Shown here: in pieces, positions 17,193 through 25,614 of the stretch
Layout of the letters: each line of letters starts with the position of its first letter
How positions within the stretch are numbered: the first letter of the stretch is position 1
Assembly: GCA_022072085.1 (NCBI GenBank)
Contig: JAJVII010000036.1
Span: 1 to 64,000 of the forward strand
Source of the DNA: Phycisphaerae bacterium
GTDB taxonomy: Bacteria > Planctomycetota > Phycisphaerae > JAJVII01
DNA: 64,000 nucleotides
Direction: 5' to 3'
The notes under the pieces: generated by a model
The model's input: the letters and a program-made list of their open reading frames with translations, nothing else
Told to the model about the DNA's origin: nothing
Database searches by the model: none
Position numbers and translations under genes: made by a program

Positions 17193-18290
17193 ATGGCCAA
17201 AGTGAAGATCGCGATTGTCGGTGTCGGCAACTGCGCCAGTTCGCTGGTGCAGGGAGTGAACTTCTACAACGGCGATTCGTCCGATTGCGAGCCGATCGGT
17301 CTGATGCACCGGCTGATCGGCGGATACGCCCCCGGCGATGTCGAGATCGTGTGCGCGTTCGACATCGACCGCCGCAAGGTCGGGCTCGACGTGGCCGACG
17401 CGATCTTCGCGCCGCCCAACTGCACGGCGCGGTTCTGCGAGGGGGTCCAGCCGACCGGGGCGACCGTGGCGATGGGGGCGATCCTCGACGGCGTCAGCGA
17501 GCACATGGCCGGCTACGATGCGTCGCGGACGTTCGTCCCCTCCGACGCCGCCCAGCCGACGGCGGCCGCCGTGGCCCGCCGGCTGCGCGACAGCGGCGCC
17601 GAGGTGCTGGTGAACTACCTGCCGGTCGGCTCGGAGCGGGCGGCGCGGTTCTACGCCCAGGCGGCGATCGACGCAGGGGTGGGCATGGTCAACTGCATGC
17701 CGGTCTTCATCGCCAGCGACCCGGCGTGGGCGGGGCGGTTCGCGTCGGCGGGGCTGCCGATCCTCGGCGACGACATCAAGGCCCAGTTCGGCGCGACGAT
17801 CCTGCACCGCGCCCTGGTGGATCTGTTTGCGCGGCGCGGGGTGAAACTGGAGCGGACTTACCAGCTCAACACCGGCGGCAACACGGATTTCCTGAACATG
17901 CTCAACCAGCAGCGGCTGGCCAGCAAGCGGACGAGCAAGACCGAGGCCGTGCAGGCCGTCGCCGCCAGCCGACTGCCCGACGAGGACATCTACGTCGGGC
18001 CCAGCGACTACGTGCCGTGGCAGAAGGACAACAAGGTTGCGTTCATCCGCATGGAGGGCCTGCTGTTCGGGGAGGTGCCGATGAACCTGGAACTTCGGCT
18101 GAGCGTCGAGGACTCGCCCAACTCCGCGGGCGTCGCAATCGACGCGATCCGCTGCTGCAAGCTCGCCCGCGACCGCGGTCTGAGCGGCGCGATCGTCGGC
18201 CCCTCGGCCTTCCTGATGAAGCACCCGCCCCGGCAGTTCCCCGACGGCGAGGCCTTCCGCCTGACCGAGGCGTTCATCAAGGGGCAGTGA
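17193..18290 (+). CDS. ino1: Inositol-1-phosphate synthase (prokaryotic type)
   Basis: 365 residues starting MAKVKIAIVGVGNCASSLVQG, with GGAG eight bases upstream. The N-terminal Rossmann motif (residues 6-20), GDDIKAQFGATILHR, TYQLNTGGNTDFLNM and the Lys-containing SKRTSKTEAV segment are hallmarks of myo-inositol-1-phosphate synthase. Length matches the short archaeal/actinobacterial form rather than the roughly 530-residue eukaryotic one. It converts glucose 6-phosphate to L-myo-inositol 1-phosphate using NAD, the first step to phosphatidylinositol or di-inositol-phosphate solutes. Downstream genes on the same strand (propeller lipoprotein, toroid, glycosyltransferase) suggest use in an inositol-containing glycolipid or envelope glycan, but that link is inference. 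Confidence 0.95.
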   Translation: MAKVKIAIVGVGNCASSLVQGVNFYNGDSSDCEPIGLMHRLIGGYAPGDVEIVCAFDIDRRKVGLDVADAIFAPPNCTARFCEGVQPTGATVAMGAILDGVSEHMAGYDASRTFVPSDAAQPTAAAVARRLRDSGAEVLVNYLPVGSERAARFYAQAAIDAGVGMVNCMPVFIASDPAWAGRFASAGLPILGDDIKAQFGATILHRALVDLFARRGVKLERTYQLNTGGNTDFLNMLNQQRLASKRTSKTEAVQAVAASRLPDEDIYVGPSDYVPWQKDNKVAFIRMEGLLFGEVPMNLELRLSVEDSPNSAGVAIDAIRCCKLARDRGLSGAIVGPSAFLMKHPPRQFPDGEAFRLTEAFIKGQ

Positions 18291-18364
18291 GGGCGGGCGG
18301 TTCGTGCATCTGCGAAGACGCGCTCGCCCCAGGCTCGCGGCTAGACAGCGAAGGAGCCAATGCC

Positions 18365-19672
18365 ATGAAGCTTCGCGGACTGCTCTGCGCGGTCGTCTCC
18401 ATCCTGGCGCCCGGCGCAATCGGGTGCCTGGGGCCCGCCCAGCCGGCGGGGACCACCTGGCCGATGTGGGGCGCCGACGCTGGCCACACGTTCCACGTCG
18501 CCGGCATGGACCTGGCCCGCGCGCCGGCGAAGGCGTGGGAGGTGAAGCTCGAAGATTTAAGCAACTGCTGCGGCATGGCAGCGGACGAGCGCTCGGCCTA
18601 CGTTCTCTACAACCGCACGGGCAAGACTGGCAGTAACGGCGAACTGGCCTGCCTGAACCTGGACGACGGCTCGCAACGGTGGGCGGTCACCCTGGACTGG
18701 GCCAGTCCGACGATGCCGTGCAGTCCGATGCTGGCGGACGACTCGGTCTACGTCATGACTGACCGGTCGCTGCTGCGGATCGCCGCCGGCGACGGGCGGG
18801 TGATCTGGACGAAAGACGTCAGCCAGTTTGAAGACAAGGGATGGGTCCAACAGGTCGGCCGGCGGCTGGTTCTGGGCAGCGATGGCAACCGGCTGGTCTG
18901 CTTCAACCTCGACAGCGGATCGATCGAATGGGACGCCGCCGGGAAGAAGGACGAGGAGTATTACTCCCTCTTCCTTGGCGCCGAAGACGGGACGATGGTC
19001 AGCGGCGGCGGCGCTGAGGGCAACCAGGCCCGGGCCTTCGATCTGTCCAATGGGCGGGAGGCCTGGAGCTACACTGCGCCGATCCGGAAGGATTCCAGCC
19101 TTGTGTTCATGGGCGGCCCAACGGTGGCGGCCGGCAGGGCCGTCGTCACCAGCCTGGACCATGCAAACGAGAAATACTTCTGCACCGTCCATTGCCTGGA
19201 CCTGCGGACCGGCTGGCTCTGCTGGAAGAACCGCATGCCGGCACTCGCGCTGACCGGCTTCGGCATGGCCTGCGACGGCCGACGGCTGGTCATGCCCGTC
19301 ATCCTGCTCTCGCCGCCGAAGGGGCAGGATTCGGTCACGCTGACTGACTCGAAGGTCTGTGTCGAATGTGTCGACCTGGCCAGCGGCTGGAGGCTCTGGC
19401 GGTCGGAAGCCTTCGCCGTCAAAGCCGACGCCGAGGAAGGTATCGAACTCCCTCTGGCCTCCCTGCCGATCCTCGTGGACGGGGTGGTCCTGCTTCGCCT
19501 GGCGGATGGCCGGCTGGCGGGCCTGGATGCGCAAAGCGGCTCGAAGCTCTGGGAAACGCCCGGCCCACCGCCGTCCGGACTGTTTCAGGACCACACCATC
19601 GTCTCCGGTGGCAGGATCATCCTGACCGCCGGCGACCGCATCGTGGCGCTGGCGCCCTCGGCGAAGCAGTAG
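18365..19672 (+). CDS. PQQ-type beta-propeller lipoprotein
   Basis: 435 residues, start ATG at 18365 with AAGGAG upstream. A lipoprotein signal ends in AIGC (Cys21). The mature part opens with TTWPMWGADAGHTFHV, as in PQQ-like or BamB-like proteins. It consists of repeated blades ending in Trp-docking-like phrases (LDDGSQRWAV, AGDGRVIWTKDV, LDSGSIEWDA, LSNGREAWSY, LRTGWLCWKN, LASGWRLWRS, AQSGSKLWET), giving seven or eight blades. No quinone or metal ligand set is evident, so a binding or scaffold role is more likely than dehydrogenase activity. It lies 74 bp after ino1 and 28 bp before the toroid gene, probably in one transcript. Confidence 0.8.
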   Translation: MKLRGLLCAVVSILAPGAIGCLGPAQPAGTTWPMWGADAGHTFHVAGMDLARAPAKAWEVKLEDLSNCCGMAADERSAYVLYNRTGKTGSNGELACLNLDDGSQRWAVTLDWASPTMPCSPMLADDSVYVMTDRSLLRIAAGDGRVIWTKDVSQFEDKGWVQQVGRRLVLGSDGNRLVCFNLDSGSIEWDAAGKKDEEYYSLFLGAEDGTMVSGGGAEGNQARAFDLSNGREAWSYTAPIRKDSSLVFMGGPTVAAGRAVVTSLDHANEKYFCTVHCLDLRTGWLCWKNRMPALALTGFGMACDGRRLVMPVILLSPPKGQDSVTLTDSKVCVECVDLASGWRLWRSEAFAVKADAEEGIELPLASLPILVDGVVLLRLADGRLAGLDAQSGSKLWETPGPPPSGLFQDHTIVSGGRIILTAGDRIVALAPSAKQ

Positions 19673-19700
19673 CGTCTGTCGACGCGGGGCCGCGGAGAAC

Positions 19701-20900
19701 ATGATGAACGCCGACCTGATGGACCTCTGCCGGCGAAGCCTGCTCTGGGCGCGGGCGCGGGATTACCGAGGACACGACAAGCACGACGCGATGGCCAGCC
19801 CGTTGCTGCGCGGGCTGCTGGGGTGGTCGCGATGGGGGCGGCTGGCGACGACGGTCGCGGTCAATCGCTCGCCGGTGAACCTCCGCCCGCTGCTGGGCGT
19901 GCCGCGGCTGGTCGTCCCCAAGGGGCTGGCGCTGTTCGCCCGCGCGTGGCTGACGCTGTCCGAGGTGAGCGGCCGCGAGGATGATCTGGCCGAGGGGCTG
20001 GCGCTGCTGGATCGGCTGCGCGGGCTGTCGCGGGCAGCCGACTTCAGCGGGCGGGACTGCTGGGGTTATCCCTTCCCGTGGGAGAACCGGCGATTCTTCG
20101 TCCAGGCTGACGAGCCCAACACGGTCGTCGTCTGCTTCGTGGCCGAGACGTTCGTGCAGGGCTACGACCGGATCGGCAGAGCGGACCTGCTGGACGTCGC
20201 GGAATCGGCGGCCCGGTTCCTGCTGAACGACCTGCGCTGGTTCGACGTCGATCCGGGGCAGGCCTGTTGCAGCTACGACTTGCACAGCGATTTCCGCGTG
20301 GTCAACGTCAACGCGATGGTCGCCGCCCTGCTGGCTCGCATTCACGCGCGTCGGCCAAACGCAGCGCTGGCCGAGCGGGCTGGCGAGCTGATGGCCTGGG
20401 TTCTGGGCCGCCGGTTGCCGGACGGCGGCTGGTCCTACGCCGACCCGCCGCGGGCCAGCCATGTCAGCCAGGACAACTACCACACCGGTTTCGTGATCGA
20501 CGCTCTGCGAGCGTTCCTCGAAGTCTTCCCCGACGCGGAGCGACGCGACCTATACCGCCGCGAGTTGACATGCTACCGCGACCGCTTCTTCGGCACGGCG
20601 ATGGCCCCGCGCTGGCGGCCCGACAGGCGGCTGCCACATGACATCCACGGTGCTGCCACGGGGATCGTGACCTTCGCCCGGGCGGCTGGGGTGGACCCGG
20701 CGTGGCTGGCGACGGCAGAGGGCATCTGCAACTGGACGCTGGGCAATCTCCGCGCCGCAGGCTCGCCGCGGTTCATGTATCAGAAGGGCCGGTGGACGAC
20801 GGCGCGCTATACTCTGATGCGCTGGTCGCAGGCGTGGATGTGCCACGCGATGGCCGAACTGGCCCGCGCCCGGATCGAGGCCGGACGACAGCCCGCATGA
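19701..20900 (+). CDS. Alpha/alpha-toroid protein of polysaccharide-cluster type, unknown function
   Basis: 399 residues with GGAG close upstream of the ATG. There is no signal peptide, so it is cytoplasmic. The sequence is all-helical with regularly spaced aromatic loops: WGYPFPWENRRFF, SYDLHSDFRVVNVNAMVAALLARI, LPDGGWSYADPPRA, SQDNYHTGFVIDALRAFLE and YTLMRWSQAWMCHAMAEL. These resemble a toroid family found in capsule and exopolysaccharide gene clusters (often misnamed in databases). The DNYHTGF and WSYAD loops would line a glycan-binding cleft. It overlaps the glycosyltransferase start by 4 bp (ATGA), which strengthens a glycan-assembly role. The precise activity is not known. Confidence 0.65.
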   Translation: MMNADLMDLCRRSLLWARARDYRGHDKHDAMASPLLRGLLGWSRWGRLATTVAVNRSPVNLRPLLGVPRLVVPKGLALFARAWLTLSEVSGREDDLAEGLALLDRLRGLSRAADFSGRDCWGYPFPWENRRFFVQADEPNTVVVCFVAETFVQGYDRIGRADLLDVAESAARFLLNDLRWFDVDPGQACCSYDLHSDFRVVNVNAMVAALLARIHARRPNAALAERAGELMAWVLGRRLPDGGWSYADPPRASHVSQDNYHTGFVIDALRAFLEVFPDAERRDLYRRELTCYRDRFFGTAMAPRWRPDRRLPHDIHGAATGIVTFARAAGVDPAWLATAEGICNWTLGNLRAAGSPRFMYQKGRWTTARYTLMRWSQAWMCHAMAELARARIEAGRQPA

Positions 20901-22180
20901 ATTCCAGCTTGAACATTCTGCTCATGCCCGTCGGCAGCGCGGGCGACGTCCACCCGTTCCTGGCGGTGGGGCTGGAGCTTCGCCGCCGCGGGCACGGGGT
21001 CTGCCTGGCGACCAACGGGCACTTCCGCGCGGTTGTCGAGGGGGCAGGGCTGCGGTTCATCGAACTGGGCTCGTCGGCTGAATACGACCGCATCGCCGAC
21101 AACCCGGACCTGTGGCACCGGACCCGCGGCGGGCCGCTGGTCTTCCGCGAGGCCGCCTCGCCGGTCATGCGAATGTCCTACGACATCATCGAGGCCGAGT
21201 GGTCGGCCGGCCCGCTGGTGGTGATAGCCTCGAGCCTGGCGTTCGGGGCGCGAGTGGCGCAGGACCGGCTGGGCGTGCCGACAGCGACCTGTCACCTTCA
21301 GCCGACGGTCTTCCGCAGCATTTACGACGGCACGGACCTGGGCATGCGGCTGCTGAGTCCCCGCGTGCCGCGATGGCTGCGGCGCATCCTGCTCCGCGTG
21401 GGCGACCGCGTGGTCGTGGACCGGCTGATCGGTCCGGGCCTGAACGCCCTGCGGGCCGAGGTCGGACTCGACCCGGTGACGCACATCTTCAGCCGATGGT
21501 GGCACTCGCCGCAGTTGGTCATCGGCCTGTGGCCCGAGTGGTATGCCGAGCCTCAGCAGGACTGGCCGCCGCGGACCCGCACCGCCGGCTTCGTCTTCTA
21601 CGACGCCGCCGAGCAGAAGCCGATGCCGCCGGCGCTGGAGCGGACGCTGGACGAGTGCGAGGCCCGGGGCGATCGGCCGATCGTCGTCACCGGCGGATCG
21701 GCGATGCGGCACGGGGCCCGGTTCTTCCTGGCCGCCGCCGAGGCCTGCCGGCGGCTGGGCCGACACGGCGTGCTGATTACGCAGGACGCCGGGCAACTGC
21801 CGCGCCCGTTGCCGCCGGGCGTGGAGCATCACGCGTATGCCCCGTTCGGCCGGCTGTTCCCGCGGGCGGCGGCGGTGATGCACCACGGCGGCATCGGCAC
21901 CTGCGCCCAGGCGATGCGAGCCGGCGTGCCGCAACTGATCGTGCCGTTCAGCCACGACCAGCCGGACAACGCCCGGCGCGTGTCGCGACTGGGCGCGGGG
22001 GCGAAACTCGCCCAGCGGAATCTACGGCCGGCCCGCGTTGCAGCGGCGCTGGGGCGGCTGCTGGCCGACGAGACGGTGGCCGGGCGATGCCGCGAGTTGG
22101 CTGCCCGCTTCGCATCGAACGATGCCGTCGCGACGACCTGCGACCTGCTGGAACGCCTGGGGCAGGGCAATCCGGTCTGA
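20897..22180 (+). CDS. GT1/MGT-like glycosyltransferase (GT-B fold)
   Basis: 427 residues, start codon overlapping the preceding stop. The N-terminal domain opens NILLMPVGSAGDVHPFLAVG, typical of UDP-glycosyltransferases acting on lipids, sterols or small aglycones. The C-terminal donor-binding motif begins at His329 with HHGGIGTCAQAMRAGVPQ, followed by VPFSHDQPDNA. No signal peptide or transmembrane segment is seen. Translational coupling to the toroid gene, with the inositol synthase upstream, makes transfer of a sugar to an inositol or lipid acceptor a reasonable hypothesis only. It ends shortly before a strong hairpin. Confidence 0.9.
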   Translation: MNSSLNILLMPVGSAGDVHPFLAVGLELRRRGHGVCLATNGHFRAVVEGAGLRFIELGSSAEYDRIADNPDLWHRTRGGPLVFREAASPVMRMSYDIIEAEWSAGPLVVIASSLAFGARVAQDRLGVPTATCHLQPTVFRSIYDGTDLGMRLLSPRVPRWLRRILLRVGDRVVVDRLIGPGLNALRAEVGLDPVTHIFSRWWHSPQLVIGLWPEWYAEPQQDWPPRTRTAGFVFYDAAEQKPMPPALERTLDECEARGDRPIVVTGGSAMRHGARFFLAAAEACRRLGRHGVLITQDAGQLPRPLPPGVEHHAYAPFGRLFPRAAAVMHHGGIGTCAQAMRAGVPQLIVPFSHDQPDNARRVSRLGAGAKLAQRNLRPARVAAALGRLLADETVAGRCRELAARFASNDAVATTCDLLERLGQGNPV

Positions 22181-22205
22181 GGCGGATCGGAGCGGTACAT
22201 GAAGA

Positions 22206-22230
22206 GGGCCCGGCGTCGGTGGCCGGGCCC
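22206..22230. terminator. Bidirectional terminator hairpin between convergent genes
   Basis: GGGCCCGGC and GCCGGGCCC form a perfect 9-bp stem with a 7-nt loop. It sits between the stops of the glycosyltransferase (plus) and the GYWKNH protein (minus). No long U-tract follows in either direction. Confidence 0.65.
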
Positions 22231-22258
22231 AGGAGCGAATCTGTCTGTCAGGCAGGCG

Positions 22259-23302
22259 TTACTTGGCGTTCTTCTTGGCCTGTCCGGGGGGCACGGAGTT
22301 CGTCTTGGCTGACAGGGTCGTGGCCGCCGGAAGAGCGGCGCCCTGGAGATAGTCGTCGGAGTCCTCCTCGCAGTCGCAGGGCAGGTTCAGATATGTGTCC
22401 AGAGCGCCCTTGAGCAGCGCGGCATAGGTGTAGTCGTCGCCCTTCGGGTTGCTGCCGATGCCGATCTCTGCCAGCAGCGCGTCGCCGGCGAGGACGGGTT
22501 CTTCGATGTCCAGGGGATCGGCGCCGGCCAGGATGCTCAGCTTGGTCGCGACGATGAACTTGGCCAGCTTGACCGACATGTCGTTGGCCGCCTTCTGGCC
22601 GTCGGGCGTGAGCGTGTTCAGCAGGTTCATCAACTGGTCGAAGTTGTAGGTGACGCCGCCGACGTTCAGCGAGGTGACGACCCAGTCCTCGGGATGGTTC
22701 TTCCAGTACCCGGGCGTCAGCCCGCAGCCGTTGCCGAAGATCGAGCCGATGGCGCCCTTGGCCCGGCCGTGGAAATCGGCAGTGAAGTCGCCGGTGAAGG
22801 TCGAGTTCTCGCTGGTGAACGAGAGGCCGATCTTCCCGGGCATCACGCCGGCCAGGGAGCCGCCGGTGACGACCAGCAGGGCGTCGTACTTGTCGCTGGT
22901 GGTTCCGGTGTCTTCATGGCCGAATGCCGTCACGCGTGCGGTCAGGAGCACGCCGCTGTATTCCGGGATCGTGTCGCCGTCCAGATCGACCGGGCCTGAA
23001 ACGACCAGATCGACGGAGGTCGTGCTGCCGGCGATCAGGGCGCCGGTGTTGTCGACGGGGATCACGAGCGCCACCGTGCCGATCCCCAGGGGCTGGATCA
23101 GGTGGGCGCCGTTGCCGTCCACGTACGCCAGGGCGGTGGCGTTCATTGTGAACGTCTGCGCCACGGCGTCGTAGTGCAGGGTCCCGGAGTTGTCGAAGCT
23201 GATCGCGGGCGGCCCGACGACCGGGTTAAGCAACTGGGCGTTGGCCGTCCCGGCCATCACACATAGCCCCAGAGCAACAATCGCTACGAGTCTGGTCTTC
23301 AT
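22259..23302 (-). CDS. Exported protein with GYWKNH motif (copy 1)
   Basis: 347 residues, GGAGG eight bases before the ATG. Signal peptide MKTRLVAIVALGLCVMAGTANA. Residues 23-185 form a beta-rich domain (SFDNSGTLHYDAVAQTF, DNTGALIAGSTTSVDLVVSG). Then comes GLTPGYWKNHPEDW at 195-207, a motif found in many exported proteins of unknown role, followed by a helical segment with DMSVKLAKFIVATKLSILAGADP. The C-terminus is short and basic (PPGQAKKNAK), with no PEP-CTERM signal. It is a tandem paralogue of the gene at 23486-24808 but lacks its Ser/Tyr/Gly-rich tail. Cellular location would be periplasm, surface or medium. Function unknown. Confidence 0.8.
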   Translation of the reverse strand: MKTRLVAIVALGLCVMAGTANAQLLNPVVGPPAISFDNSGTLHYDAVAQTFTMNATALAYVDGNGAHLIQPLGIGTVALVIPVDNTGALIAGSTTSVDLVVSGPVDLDGDTIPEYSGVLLTARVTAFGHEDTGTTSDKYDALLVVTGGSLAGVMPGKIGLSFTSENSTFTGDFTADFHGRAKGAIGSIFGNGCGLTPGYWKNHPEDWVVTSLNVGGVTYNFDQLMNLLNTLTPDGQKAANDMSVKLAKFIVATKLSILAGADPLDIEEPVLAGDALLAEIGIGSNPKGDDYTYAALLKGALDTYLNLPCDCEEDSDDYLQGAALPAATTLSAKTNSVPPGQAKKNAK

Positions 23303-23429
23303 CAGGTTTACCTCCGAATCGGGGCCCCGAGAGGCACATCACCCCGATCAATGTTACCGAGAAGCCGCTGTGTCGACTCCGACACTGTACCGGCGGCGTC
23401 TCCGAATCCGCAACGCGACAAGTCAGCCG

Positions 23430-23459
23430 CCCTCGTCCCGGTGATCGCCGGGACGGGGG
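23430..23459 (-). terminator. Terminator hairpin after GYWKTH copy 2
   Basis: CCCTCGTCCCGG pairs with CCGGGACGGGGG (one G-U pair) around a 6-nt loop. It lies 27 bp beyond the stop at 23486 on the minus strand and separates the two paralogues into distinct transcripts. Confidence 0.6.
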
Positions 23460-23485
23460 CAGGGGGTTATCAACCGGTGTCCGCA

Positions 23486-24808
23486 TCAGCGGCGGAAGCC
23501 GAAGCTGCTCAGTTTCGAGCAGAGCAGCGATCCGCCATAGTTCTTCTGGCTGTAGCTCGAGCCATAACCGTTGCTGCTGCCGCCGTGGTTCCGGCTGTAG
23601 CCGTTGTTCCCGCCGTAGCTCTGGCTCCAGCCGTTGCTGCTGCCATAGGACTTGGGGGCGCAGTAGTTCTTGTAGCAGTCGCTGCTGGTCTTGTCGCAGT
23701 AATCGCGGAAGTCCTTGTTGGAGTCGCACTTTCCGCCGTAGTTGTACTGCGGCTTGTCGCAGCCGCCCCACTTGGGCTTGTGGGTGGATTGCGGCTTCGT
23801 GGGGCCGCCGCAGCCGGTGTTGCAGCTGCCGTCTTCGCAAGGCTGGTTGACATAATCGTCCAGCAGGTCCTTGAGTTCCAGGACGAGTTCGCAGACGCCC
23901 TCATCCTGCGGATTGGTGCCGATGCCCAGCGTGGCCAGCAGCGTGTCGGCCTCCTCGATCACGTTGGTGATGTAGGATCCGTCGGCGCTGTTGGGGTCGG
24001 TGGGGTCAGCCCCGTTGAGGAGGCTGAGCTTGGCGGCGATCAGGGCGCGGGCCAGCTTGATGGTGCAGTCGTTGGCCGAGTTGGGTCTGCTGCCGCACCC
24101 GCCACCGTAGGACTTCTGGTCCTTGAGCAGGTTGAGCAGTTCTTCCTTGCTGTATTCCTCTCCGCCGAGGGTCAGGGTGTCGACCGGCCAGTTGCAGGGG
24201 TGCGTCTTCCAGTAGCCGGGCGAGCGGACGCACTCGTCGCCGAAGAGTGAGCCGATCGCGCCCTTGGCCTTGCCGTTGATGCTGACGGTGAAGTCGCCGA
24301 TGAAGTTCGAGTTCTCGCTGGTGAACGACAGGCCGATCTTGTTGGGGAACACGCCGGCCAGCGCGCCGCCGGTAACCTTCAGCGTCGCGTCGTACTTGTC
24401 GGTGCTGCTGCCGGTGTCCTCGTAGCCGAAGCCGGTCACCCGGGCGGTCAGCAGAACGCCGTCGTATTCGGGAACCGTGTCGCCGTCCAGATCGATCGGG
24501 CCGGAAACGACCAGGTCGACGGAAGTCGTGTTTCCGTGAATCAGCGCCCCGGTGTTGTCGACCGGGATCACGAGGGTCACGGTGCCCGTGCCCAGCGGCA
24601 CGATCAGGTGGGCGCCGCTGTCATCCACCAGGGCCAGGGCCGTCGCGTTCATGGTCAGCGTCTGGGCCACCGGGTCATACTGGACGGTGCCGGAGTTGTC
24701 GAAGCTCAGCGCGGTCAGGTCGACCGTCGGGTTGAGCAACTGGGCGTTGGCCGTGCCGATCGTCAGACACAGCGCCAAAGCGGCCAGCGCCATCAAGCGA
24801 GTCTTCAT
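23486..24808 (-). CDS. Exported GYWKTH protein with low-complexity Ser/Gly/Asn/Tyr tail (copy 2)
   Basis: 440 residues from the ATG at 24808, which starts the signal peptide MKTRLMALAALALCLTIGTANA. The first 320 residues parallel copy 1, with SPGYWKTHPCNW replacing TPGYWKNHPEDW and extra cysteines (CNW, GGGCGSR). The last 120 residues are unlike copy 1: a Cys/Lys segment (CGGPTKPQ, WGGCDKPQYNYGGKCDSN, DCYKNYCAPK) followed by repeats of YGS/YGG/SNGYG, ending SKLSSFGFRR. The tail is rich in Tyr, Ser, Asn and Gly and has paired cysteines, like matrix or adhesive proteins. No transmembrane or PEP-CTERM sorting signal is present. Function unknown; a structural extracellular role is suggested by composition only. 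Confidence 0.78.
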   Translation of the reverse strand: MKTRLMALAALALCLTIGTANAQLLNPTVDLTALSFDNSGTVQYDPVAQTLTMNATALALVDDSGAHLIVPLGTGTVTLVIPVDNTGALIHGNTTSVDLVVSGPIDLDGDTVPEYDGVLLTARVTGFGYEDTGSSTDKYDATLKVTGGALAGVFPNKIGLSFTSENSNFIGDFTVSINGKAKGAIGSLFGDECVRSPGYWKTHPCNWPVDTLTLGGEEYSKEELLNLLKDQKSYGGGCGSRPNSANDCTIKLARALIAAKLSLLNGADPTDPNSADGSYITNVIEEADTLLATLGIGTNPQDEGVCELVLELKDLLDDYVNQPCEDGSCNTGCGGPTKPQSTHKPKWGGCDKPQYNYGGKCDSNKDFRDYCDKTSSDCYKNYCAPKSYGSSNGWSQSYGGNNGYSRNHGGSSNGYGSSYSQKNYGGSLLCSKLSSFGFRR

Positions 24809-24939
24809 CTGTTTTCCCTCCGCGGAAAGGGTACGGGCGCACCCCGTGCGCCGACTGGACTCAGGGACCGCTGCGCCGGCTCCGACATGGAACCGGCACC
24901 CCAACTGCCAGACCTGGATCGATCAGTGCAAGCTCGCTA

Positions 24940-25614
24940 CTACGCCCGGCGGCGACGCCGCTGAGCGATCATCCCAAGCCCGCCGAGAGCCAGAAGGCCC
25001 AGCGTGGCCGGCTCGGGAACCGAAACCGACGGCTGCACGAAAATGTCGCCGGTGTTGTTGAAAATCTGGTCATAGCTCGACGTTGCGCTGAAGCTGGACG
25101 CGAAGCCGGAGGTCGTGATGGAGGTGTCGCCCAGGTAGAGGATCATCCCGCCCTTGCCGAAGACAAGGGGGGGATTGTCGCCGTAGGCGGGCGCCAGGTA
25201 GCCGCCGGTCACGTCAAACGTGAACTCGATCGTGACGTTGCCGGAGTTGAAGTCGAATCCCAGAAGTTCCAGGTCGCCGGAGAGTTGGAGGCCGACGTCG
25301 GACCCGTGCGTGCCGCTGATCGTGAACGACCCGCCGCTTAGCACGCCGGCGTTGCTGATCGTGGCAGACAGTGAGAAACTGGCCGAGGTGATCGTCTCGA
25401 AGGGGGCGCCGGATGGCGGAGCCGGGTCATACTGGAAGCTGCCGCTGGACGAGGCGGTGAAGGCCTGCGTGCCGGCGTTGTAGCTGCCGATCAGGCTGAG
25501 CGACGTGCTCACGTTGATATCCGGCTGGTCCTGGATCAGGTTCAGCGGAGCGGCCTGGAGCGTGCCTGCGAACAGTACAACCACAAAACCGGCCAACAAT
25601 GCGAGACGGGTCAT
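24940..25614 (-). CDS. PEP-CTERM sorting-signal exported protein
   Basis: 224 residues starting MTRLALLAGFVVVLFAGTLQA, with GGAGGGAGAG before the ATG at 25614. The body is a Ser/Thr/Gly-rich beta domain without a known catalytic motif. The C-terminus VPEPATLGLLALGG, then GLGMIAQRRRRRA, is a textbook PEP-CTERM signal: the PEP motif, a hydrophobic helix and an Arg-rich end. It should be processed by an exosortase, not encoded in this window, and released to the surface or exopolysaccharide. It is the third exported gene in a row on the minus strand, 131 bp upstream of the GYWKTH gene, and may share regulation with it. Confidence 0.93.
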   Translation of the reverse strand: MTRLALLAGFVVVLFAGTLQAAPLNLIQDQPDINVSTSLSLIGSYNAGTQAFTASSSGSFQYDPAPPSGAPFETITSASFSLSATISNAGVLSGGSFTISGTHGSDVGLQLSGDLELLGFDFNSGNVTIEFTFDVTGGYLAPAYGDNPPLVFGKGGMILYLGDTSITTSGFASSFSATSSYDQIFNNTGDIFVQPSVSVPEPATLGLLALGGLGMIAQRRRRRA

